From: Pirellulaceae bacterium
GTDB lineage: Bacteria > Planctomycetota > Planctomycetia > Pirellulales > Pirellulaceae
Assembly (NCBI GenBank): GCA_018402565.1
Contig: JAGYIQ010000002.1
Coordinates: 806,001 to 870,000, forward strand
DNA: 64,000 nt
Direction: 5' to 3'
Shown: positions 57,540 through 64,000 of the stretch, in pieces
Numbering within the stretch: position 1 is the stretch's first letter
Layout: each line of letters begins with the position of its first letter
The notes under the pieces: model-generated
Seen by the model: only the letters and a program-made list of their open reading frames with translations
Told to the model about the DNA's origin: nothing
Databases searched by the model: none
Translations under genes and position numbers: made by a program

Positions 57540-58678
57540 TGACACACGCTTCGCTGTATTGGCTGGGCGTCGACGAGGCCGGCTACGGGGCTCGATTGGG
57601 ACCGCTGGTCGTCTCCGCATCACTCTGGGAAGTACGCTGGCCCACGGTCTCCCACGCCGATCCCGCTGACCCCGACTTCTTGGATCAAACCGATCGACTC
57701 GTCTGGCGCGATCAATTCATGCCGGCCGACGATCACCCCGACCCCCAACGTCACTTCGTTCCCTGGCGCGTGGCCGATTCCAAACAAGTCTTCCACGCCG
57801 GCCAAGGGCTGCAAACCTTGCAGGCCATCGTCGCCTCACTCCTGACCGCCATCGAACAAGCAACCCACGCGACAATCATCGCCGAGTCGCACGCAGCCCC
57901 CGAGACGATCGACCCCGCTGCCCTCGACTGGGAGGCCGCCGCCCAGTGTTACCGTCAGCATGCAGCCCGCGTCCAACCGACCAACGCATCGGCCTCACCG
58001 CCTTATTGGGCCCAAGCCGTTGATTCCGTCGGCCCGCTCACATGCCAGAAGAACGACTCGCGACACGACTCGCCGGTAGAACTCAGAGCCACAAAATCCA
58101 GCCACACGGGCGCGAACAACCCAGCCGACATGTGGCAGTCGTCCGTCTTGATCCCGCGAGCCCTGTGTAGCCGAATCGTCTCGGAGGCCGACTTCAACCT
58201 GGGTTTGCGGCAACATGGCAACAAGGCCAACTTGCTGTCCGCCACCAGCTTGCTGCTGGCCCGCGACGTCCTGCAGGGTTGCCCAGCCAACGCCCCAGTC
58301 ATCATCGACTTCGATCGACACGGCGGTCGCAAACGTTACCTCTCCCTCCTGTCCGAATACCTGGACGCCGACTGGCCCCAGGTCCTCCAAGAGACCGCCG
58401 CCGACAGCCGCTACGCCTGGTCACAGGCCGATCGCCCACTCTTCGCTCGCTTCTGCGTCGACGGCGAACAACGCTACCCTGTAGCCGTCGCCAGCCTCGC
58501 CAGTAAATACGCCCGCGAACTGGGCATGAACTGCGTCAACGCCTACTGGCAAACACATGCCCCAACACTCCGGCCGACCGCTGGCTACCCCGTCGACGCC
58601 GCTCGCTTTCTCCAAGACCTCCGACAACTCCTGCCCCAACTCAAGTTCCCGGAAGAACAATTCTGGCGAAATGCTTAA
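57539..58678 (+). CDS. Divergent RNase HII-like (RNase H fold) protein
   Basis: 379 residues from ATG 57539, which overlaps the upstream stop; the frame is open from 57218, but that is the shadow of the upstream gene. The N-terminus LGVDEAGYGARLGPLVVSAS matches the RNase HII signature (GVDEAGRGPLAGPVV), with Asp12 and Glu13 kept but Arg of the GRG motif replaced by Tyr. DSKQV matches the DSK element. VIIDFDRHGG could supply the third acid, and AVASLASKYARELGM matches ASI-AKV-RD with Glu in place of the last Asp. A non-conserved insert (about 105-205) makes it longer than the usual ~200 residues. True RNase HII activity is doubtful. Confidence 0.72.
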   Translation: MTHASLYWLGVDEAGYGARLGPLVVSASLWEVRWPTVSHADPADPDFLDQTDRLVWRDQFMPADDHPDPQRHFVPWRVADSKQVFHAGQGLQTLQAIVASLLTAIEQATHATIIAESHAAPETIDPAALDWEAAAQCYRQHAARVQPTNASASPPYWAQAVDSVGPLTCQKNDSRHDSPVELRATKSSHTGANNPADMWQSSVLIPRALCSRIVSEADFNLGLRQHGNKANLLSATSLLLARDVLQGCPANAPVIIDFDRHGGRKRYLSLLSEYLDADWPQVLQETAADSRYAWSQADRPLFARFCVDGEQRYPVAVASLASKYARELGMNCVNAYWQTHAPTLRPTAGYPVDAARFLQDLRQLLPQLKFPEEQFWRNA

Positions 58679-59356
58679 ATATACAGCAAACAATAAATCT
58701 TATTTAAGTTGACAGGAACACTCATAAGTACTGATCGTCATCGAGCATGCAATCCGGAGATTATCAAACCTCTCAACGAGATCACCAAGATCACCGATCG
58801 ACACAAATAAGGACATCTGGGGAGCCGAGCTACTCGCTTGTGCTACTGGATAGCTTTTTGCATCGCTCCCAACGAGGGAAAAAACGCCCGGGTTCTGCTT
58901 CATGATGCTGGTAACTGTGAGGCCCTTGCGATACCAAACGCCCAGGCAGCGGGTAGTACTTCGTTATCGAGACCAACCGGTGGGGGAACCCCCAGAGGGG
59001 GGAAGGGCGCAGAGAAATCCAACCGCCCCGATGTTTTTGCGCACTGGCAGGGCTGGCGTTGTCTTACAGGAGCGATTTAGATTTGTGGGACCCCTGCGGC
59101 GGCGGTGTTTAACCGCAACGCCACAGGCGTGCGCGGCACCCTGCTCGACGTGACCGACACACCAGACACCGCAGCGACGTTCAACCGCACCGCCGGCGGC
59201 GTGCGCGGTCGCATGAATCCGTTCCGCGGTATGCAGACTCCCACTCCCTTTCGAGCCCAACTCAGGTTGCAACGCTTCAACCGTCGAGAGACCTATAGCA
59301 TACCACCTTGTTTAAACATCTCCGAGCGAACACTTACTGAGGTCAGCTTTCAATCA
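58679..59356. other. Intergenic stretch, no supported gene
   Basis: Begins with an AT-rich CTTAAATA/TATTTAAG hairpin overlapping the stop of the RNase HII-like gene. Two imperfect direct repeats AACCGCAACGCCACAGGCGT / AACCGCACCGCCGGCGGCGT lie near 59111 and 59181. A 67-codon minus-strand frame (58700-58903) is not convincing. Confidence 0.45.
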
Positions 59357-59383
59357 CAAACCAGCAGAGGACTGCTGGTCTAC
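59357..59383 (+). repeat. Dispersed CCAGCAG hairpin repeat, left of the minisatellite
   Basis: Same 27-bp sequence as at 4404 and 6932 with one change (AGGA loop). It ends 4 bases before the minisatellite. Confidence 0.75.
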
Positions 59384-59386
59384 AGC

Positions 59387-59945
59387 CTGTCCCCATTCCT
59401 CTGTCCCCCATTCCTCTGTCCCCCATTCCTCTCTCCCCATTCCTCTCTCCCCATTCCTCTGTCCCCATTCCTCTGTCCCCATTCCTCTCTCCCCATTCCT
59501 CTCTCCCCATTCCTCTCTCCCCATTCCTCTCTCCCCATTCCTCTCTCCCCATTCCTCTCTCCCCATTCCTCTCTCCCCATTCCTCTGTCCCCATTCCTCT
59601 GTCCCCATTCCTCTCTCCCCATTCCTCTGTCCCCATTCCTCTGTCCCCATTCCTCTGTCCCCCATTTCCTCTGTCCCTATTTCCTCTGTCCCCATTCCTC
59701 TGTCCCCATTCCTCTGTCCCCATTCCTCTGTCCCCCATTCCTCTGTCCCCATTCCTCTGTCCCCATTCCTCTGTCCCTATTCCTCTGTCCCCCATTCCTC
59801 TGTCCCTATTCCTCTGTCCCTATTCCTCTGTCCCCCATTCCTCTGCCCCTATTCCTCTCTCCCATTCCTCTCTCCCCATTCCTCTGTCCCCCATTCCTCT
59901 GTCCCCATTCCTCTGTCCCTATTCCTCTGTCCCCCATTCCTCTGT
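59387..59945 (+). repeat. Minisatellite, 14-bp unit CCCCATTCCTCTGT, about 39 copies
   Basis: Units alternate between ...CTCTGT and ...CTCTCT, with a few 15-bp versions (extra C) and CCCTATTCCT variants. The long frames through it on both strands (for example Pro/Ser/Leu/Cys-rich on plus, WGQRNGDRG-like on minus) only translate the repeat and are not genes. Confidence 0.95.
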
Positions 59946-59957
59946 CAGATCAAGATT

Positions 59958-59984
59958 CAAACCAGCAGAGGGCTGCAGGTCTAC
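59958..59984 (+). repeat. Dispersed CCAGCAG hairpin repeat, right of the minisatellite
   Basis: Same family as 59357-59383 in the same direction, with one change that weakens the hairpin (CTGCAGG). The two flank the 14-bp array. Confidence 0.7.
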
Positions 59985-60059
59985 AGACTGTCCCACATTC
60001 ATCTGTCCCTATCACGCTTCAGACCTACATGTGGCTGTTCTTCTACCCCCCGCTTCCGT

Positions 60060-60290
60060 CGTGGCGGCGCGGCGGAGCGGCAACTGCCGGCTACCAAACC
60101 CCAAAACCAACCAAAATGCGGCTCGTTGCCCCTTGGCCACACCGGCCCCCACTGGCTTGCCGGTGGGACCGCAAGTTTGGCAGCGAAACGCCTTCTAATA
60201 ATCAAAAAGAAGAATCATTGCCCCTACGCCCTACGCTCTACGCCCCCAACCCTACGCCCTACGCTCTACGCTCTACGCCCTTCGCCACTA
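60060..60290 (+). repeat. Hairpin-repeat units of the island family and a CCTACGCTCTACGC tandem repeat
   Basis: 60118-60222 has GCTCGTTGCCCCTTGGCCAC, a GGCTTGCCGG-type hairpin and AATAATCAAAAAGAAG, the same family as the IS island 50 kb away. 60226-60290 is a tandem CCCTACGCTCTACG array that reaches the 3' end of the photolyase fusion gene. Confidence 0.75.
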
Positions 60291-62870
60291 AAACAAACTC
60301 ATTTGCGTCAACGACTCTTTCGGCGCAGCGGCTTGGCAGGAATTCAACACGCGGCCAGCAGCTGCCATCCCGCTGAGGAACGCGCCCTCGACCCGAGCGC
60401 CCGCGCACCAATCGCCCGCGACAAACAACGTTCCGCTGGCGTCCGATAAACACTCGACCTCCAGCGGAGCGGCGGGGATCGCATACCGCCAGCGATGGGC
60501 CAGCAGCGTACGAGCCACTTGCGGCTCGGCACCGCTGGCCTGCCAAAATGCCATTAGCAACGCCGCAGCAACTTCCTCGGCTGAATCGTCCCAATGGTCC
60601 TGCGTCCAGTCGGCCGTCGCGTGCAGCACTAGCGACTCGCCATCCACCCGTCGGCCTGGCTTCGTGCCGTTGCGACTAACCCAACCCAACGGACTCTCAT
60701 GCACAAATGCCCCTGCCCACTGGCCGACCAACGTTTGCGGCAACTCGGCCATCACTGCCCAACACGGTCGCAGCTCGACACTGCCGAGCACAGGCGCCAA
60801 CTCCTCTACCGCCGCCAACAGCACCGCGGCCTGCGGGGCGGGCAACGCCACCACCAAGCGATCGAAGCACCCCAGCTTCCGTTGCTGGTCATCGAATAAT
60901 GTCCAACCACCGACCGCACTACCACCCGACACCGCGGCGGCTCCGCTGTCGGCAGTCTCACGTTGCACCGCTGCCACGGTCGTCTTCAGTTGTACTGACA
61001 ACCCATCGGCCAGATGCCGGCCAATCGCGGTCATGCCGGGTACACCGACAAACCGACGCTGCGACTGGCTTTCTCCCCTAACACTTCCCTGCGCGAAAGT
61101 GACGATCTTTCCCGGTGGCACCGGCCATTCAGCGACCAAGCCATCAGCGATCCACGACTCGACATAGCGTTGAAAGCGACCGTCCCGCGCGGTGAAGTAC
61201 TGAGCCCCGTGGTCGAAGGTCGTCCCATCGTCGCACCACCGCGTCGACATCCGCCCACCCAAGCCTCGGCTCTTCTCGAACACGGTCACCGCTAGCCCAT
61301 GATCGGCCAAGGTCCGCGCAGCAAACAGACCGGCGAGGCCCGCGCCGATCACGGCTACGGTTGGTTGCTGGTTGCCATGCAATTGCCGCACTCGCCGCTG
61401 GTACCGCTGGACATCCAAGCGCCGCGCGTGCTCATCGGTGGGCCGTGGTCGCACTGTGCCATAAATCGGCTGGGCCGGCGAGAACGGCCGATCGAACAAA
61501 CCCAAACACCACAACAAGCCACCGTACGACGCGGGATCGCGACCATCCAAGGCGTAGCGGTGGTTCAGGTCGATCATCCACGCCAATGCCTGTTGCGGTG
61601 TGGCCGCCCACTGTAGCAAGGCCTTGCCCCAGGTCATCCGCACATTGTTGTGCAACTCGCCCGACACCAACAGCGACTCTTGGGCTGCGTTCCACAGCGC
61701 ATCGGAAGTCTGGGCGCGGGCCAGCGCTTCCCACGAATAGACTTCGGGACGCGGATCTCGAGCATGCTCTTGTAAGGTCGCGCGAGCCCACGAAGGCAGC
61801 GACTCCCAGCGATCGTAATTGGGTGTGTAACAACAATAACAATACGCCAATTCTCGCCAAATCAGCAATTCATCCAAGAACTTCTCACCACCCGCATGCC
61901 CAGCGGCATCGGCCTCCCGCGCGATTCTCAGCGGCGAGACCATGCCGTAATGCAAGTAGGCCGACATCCGGCTGACACCGTCATCCAACGGTTGGTTGCG
62001 GCGTTTGGCATAGTCCCGCAGACCACGCCGGCGAAAGTTCTCCCAGCGCTGGTAACCGGCCGTCGAGCCACCCGGCGTCCCCGCGATGGGACCGACCGCA
62101 TGATCAATGCGGCACCGAGCGATCAACTGACCCAAGTCGGCGTGTTGCAGCTCCAGTGGCTGGAAGGGCAAGCGTTCCACAGGAAAAGACAGCGGTTCCG
62201 CGGCCAAGTCCAACTCGGGCCAACTCCTGGCGACGCGGCGACGGTACTCGGCCTCCGTCGCCTGACGGTACTCAAACGCCCGCCCGTAAGCCCGACCGAC
62301 CACCTGCATGGGCAGCACACAAGCCGTATCGACCACCAACACCGGCACGCTGCTCTGTCGCACCAGCGCCCGCAAAAACCGCCGCGGTGGATCCACCGGC
62401 ATGTCTTCCGTAATCACCCAGGCGGCCTGCTGAGCCAACTGCACCAACCGCGGTTCCTGATCGTCCCGGGTAGTCAAATGAAACGCATAACTCCACCCGC
62501 GGGTCTGGCACTGCCGCTGCACATCCCGCGCTCCCTCCAACATGAATCGATGATGCCGATCCGACGCGTACTCGTAGTCGTCCGACAAGCCTTGATAGAT
62601 CAACAGCGGCAAACCCTGCCGAGCCGCCACCCACCGCGCCACATCCAACGCCGGATTCTCGTCGGTCCGCACCGCCGTTCGCATCCAATACAACACGTAT
62701 TCGCCAGCCGACTCGACTCCGCTGTCCAGCGAACGAAGCCGGCCACACCACCGCGTTCGTTCCACCAACCATGGCGGCAAATCCAGACCCACAACGACCG
62801 GGGACTGGGCTGCAGCCACGTAGCGAATGTCGTCGTCAGAAGCAGCAGGGACGGACGAACGATCTGACAT
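60288..62870 (-). CDS. Class II photolyase fused to a renalase-like FAD oxidoreductase
   Basis: 860 residues from ATG at 62870; the frame is open to 63062, but the first 64 codons lack similarity. Residues about 30-480 are a class II CPD photolyase: EYVLYWMRTAVRTDENPALD and RHHRFMLEGARDVQ in the antenna-type domain, then KFLDELLIWRELAYCYC, ALWNAAQESLL, MTWGKALLQWA and LDGRDPASYGGLLW in the FAD domain. From about 502 a second flavoprotein domain starts (VAVIGAGLAGLFAARTLADH, FEKSRGLGGRMSTRW, FDHGAQYFTARD) and ends with GTLFVAGDWCAGARVEGAFL. This is the NAD(P)/FAD oxidoreductase family of renalase. Each half is complete; class II photolyases are usually ~450 residues. Divergent from a DUF2256 gene and a second photolyase. 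Confidence 0.92.
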   Translation of the reverse strand: MSDRSSVPAASDDDIRYVAAAQSPVVVGLDLPPWLVERTRWCGRLRSLDSGVESAGEYVLYWMRTAVRTDENPALDVARWVAARQGLPLLIYQGLSDDYEYASDRHHRFMLEGARDVQRQCQTRGWSYAFHLTTRDDQEPRLVQLAQQAAWVITEDMPVDPPRRFLRALVRQSSVPVLVVDTACVLPMQVVGRAYGRAFEYRQATEAEYRRRVARSWPELDLAAEPLSFPVERLPFQPLELQHADLGQLIARCRIDHAVGPIAGTPGGSTAGYQRWENFRRRGLRDYAKRRNQPLDDGVSRMSAYLHYGMVSPLRIAREADAAGHAGGEKFLDELLIWRELAYCYCCYTPNYDRWESLPSWARATLQEHARDPRPEVYSWEALARAQTSDALWNAAQESLLVSGELHNNVRMTWGKALLQWAATPQQALAWMIDLNHRYALDGRDPASYGGLLWCLGLFDRPFSPAQPIYGTVRPRPTDEHARRLDVQRYQRRVRQLHGNQQPTVAVIGAGLAGLFAARTLADHGLAVTVFEKSRGLGGRMSTRWCDDGTTFDHGAQYFTARDGRFQRYVESWIADGLVAEWPVPPGKIVTFAQGSVRGESQSQRRFVGVPGMTAIGRHLADGLSVQLKTTVAAVQRETADSGAAAVSGGSAVGGWTLFDDQQRKLGCFDRLVVALPAPQAAVLLAAVEELAPVLGSVELRPCWAVMAELPQTLVGQWAGAFVHESPLGWVSRNGTKPGRRVDGESLVLHATADWTQDHWDDSAEEVAAALLMAFWQASGAEPQVARTLLAHRWRYAIPAAPLEVECLSDASGTLFVAGDWCAGARVEGAFLSGMAAAGRVLNSCQAAAPKESLTQMSLF

Positions 62871-63156
62871 CAGTGAAACTCCCAACAGCAAGGGTAACCG
62901 TTCACGCCTCGTAGGGTGCCATGCAGCAAGTCGAGCTATCTCCACGATCATTTGCGAGTAAAAGCAACTGGAGAACGCTACTGGTTTGCCCCGAGAACCA
63001 CTCGACTTGCGGAATGCACCAGCCCCAAGGAATACCTCCCACCCGTGAACGGTTACCAACAAGGACCGTCACAAGCGGCGACGGGAACGCAGACCATGGT
63101 TATCACGGGCCGCCGTTTCACGGTCTAGAGCGAGTCGAACTAACCGAGAAAACACC

Positions 63157-63405
63157 ATGGTCCATCACAAACAGACGCTGCCCCAAAAGACCTGTCAAAC
63201 CTGCGGCCAACCCTTTCTGTGGCGAAAGAAATGGCAGCGAGATTGGGAGTCCGTCAAGTATTGTAGCGATCGCTGCCGTCAGCAACGACCGGTCGCGGAC
63301 GCGTCCATTGTGCAGACCGCGGCTCAACAGAGTTCGCCGGCAAGGGGCTCGGCTCAGCGGGGCTCGGCTCAGCGGGCCGCTCAACAACGCAGCGCGAGCC
63401 ACTGA
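63157..63405 (+). CDS. DUF2256 zinc-finger-like small protein
   Basis: 82 residues. [20 protein letters not shown] followed by [10 protein letters not shown] is the DUF2256 signature (CxxC-PF-WRKKW-YCS-C), a small probable zinc-binding protein often encoded beside cryptochrome/photolyase genes. The ~35-residue tail ([17 protein letters not shown]) is a micro-repeat extension not part of the family. Ends 4 bases before the photolyase start, so the two are co-transcribed. Role unknown. Confidence 0.9.
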   Translation: MVHHKQTLPQKTCQTCGQPFLWRKKWQRDWESVKYCSDRCRQQRPVADASIVQTAAQQSSPARGSAQRGSAQRAAQQRSASH

Positions 63406-63409
63406 CGTC

Positions 63410-64000
63410 ATGCCGCGTGCTACCCCACCCTCCGATTTGCCCAGCGGCGTTCAGGCCGGACCCCAATTGGTTTGGTTCAAACGCGATCTCCGCGTGTTCG
63501 ACCACCGCCCGCTGGCCCAGGCCGTCGCTGCTGGACCGGTGCTCTGCTTGTACATTTACGAGCCCGAGCTGCTCTCGGCGGCGGACTTTGACGCCGCTCA
63601 CTTGCAGTTTATCAACCAATCGTTGGCCGACCTGCGACGGCAGCTCCAACGTCTGGGGGGTGACTTGACCATCCGTTCCGGCGAGGCCATGCAGGTCCTC
63701 CGCGACCTTTGTGAGACCCATGGCATCCGCCAGATCTGGGCCCACGAGGAGACGACCAACGCCATCGGCTACGCCCGCGACCGCCGAGTTCGGGCCTGGG
63801 CCAAGGCCAGCGGCATCCGCTTGATCGAGCAACCTCAAACCGGCGTGGTGCGTCGACTGCAGGACCGCGACGGGTGGGCCAAGCTCTGGAATCAACGGAT
63901 GTACCAGCCGCTGACACCGGCCCCGACTCGCCTGAACGCCGTACCGGAACCTTCACCCGGGGCTCTACTCTCCGCCGCCGAACTCGGGGTCGCTGGATTT
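63410..64000 (+). CDS. Cryptochrome/photolyase-family protein, 3' end outside window
   Basis: 197 codons from ATG 63410 to the window end without a stop. N-terminal photolyase alpha/beta domain: LVWFKRDLRVFDHRPLAQAV, then VLCLYIYEPELLSAADFDAA, FINQSLADLRRQLQRLGGDL, and IWAHEETTNAIGYARDRRVR. It resembles the class I/cryptochrome side of the superfamily (WFKRDLRV-DH-L), unlike the class II protein encoded divergently. Whether it repairs CPDs or 6-4 products or is a light sensor cannot be said, because the FAD-binding half is cut off. Confidence 0.93.
   Translation, partial: MPRATPPSDLPSGVQAGPQLVWFKRDLRVFDHRPLAQAVAAGPVLCLYIYEPELLSAADFDAAHLQFINQSLADLRRQLQRLGGDLTIRSGEAMQVLRDLCETHGIRQIWAHEETTNAIGYARDRRVRAWAKASGIRLIEQPQTGVVRRLQDRDGWAKLWNQRMYQPLTPAPTRLNAVPEPSPGALLSAAELGVAGF

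Noticed and set aside
58700..58903. 67-codon minus-strand frame
   Set aside because: Isolated, no ribosome binding site, no recognisable feature; could be a remnant but cannot be supported.
59105..60376. 423-codon plus-strand frame made largely of PHSSVPIPLS-type repeats
   Set aside because: It translates the 14-bp minisatellite; no start site or domain supports it, and its end overlaps the photolyase fusion gene.

Overview
The window looks like chromosomal DNA of a planctomycete, probably of the Pirellulaceae type. The main evidence is an operon of planctomycete-typical families (a DUF1501 protein, a DUF1549/DUF1553 protein, a pre-peptidase-C-domain protein and a c-type cytochrome/WD40 protein), high-GC coding DNA, frequent GTG/TTG starts and long low-complexity extensions. 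No rRNA, tRNA or CRISPR array was found.

Layout. 1-4270: two envelope proteins with coiled coils; the first is cut by the window edge. 4271-12700: an accessory island of GC-rich hairpin repeats, three copies of one IS4-family (Tn5-like) insertion sequence and three copies of a 419-bp long repeat. The IS flanks show that the segment between copies B and C has been inverted. 12755-15607: an unknown gene, a membrane-anchored orphan gene and an orphan Rhs fragment with a low-GC C-terminal domain. 15608-24985 (minus strand): the cytochrome/DUF operon. 26227-33823: a type II secretion pseudopilin and inner-membrane operon, gspG-H-I-J-K-L-M, with a terminator after gspG and an unusual multi-domain GspM. 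33996-36248: two divergent response regulators (NarL type and NtrC type). 36366-41986: an alpha/beta hydrolase, a primary-type sigma-70 factor (minus strand), a zinc-ribbon membrane protein and argG. 42024-42652: a PIN toxin and Phd/YefM-type antitoxin. 42890-52114: an Nramp-like transporter, metG and two large membrane proteins. 52124-53703: the protein-arginine-kinase pair mcsA/mcsB. 53858-58678: sdaA and a run of MerR-TPR, methyltransferase-like and RNase HII-like genes. 59387-59945: a 14-bp minisatellite. 60288-64000: a light-dependent repair locus. It has a class II photolyase fused to a renalase-like FAD oxidoreductase on the minus strand, divergent from a DUF2256 protein and a second photolyase/cryptochrome that runs off the window.

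Main themes for a second look: the photolyase-renalase fusion; the IS-mediated inversion read from mirrored 9-bp target duplications; the hairpin-swapping repeat family; the orphan Rhs tip with a methyltransferase-like domain and a putative partner gene; a short repeat that supplies the stop codon of host genes; and in-frame 12-15-bp tandem micro-repeats in many unrelated genes. Family assignments rest on motif recognition by eye; no database search was run.
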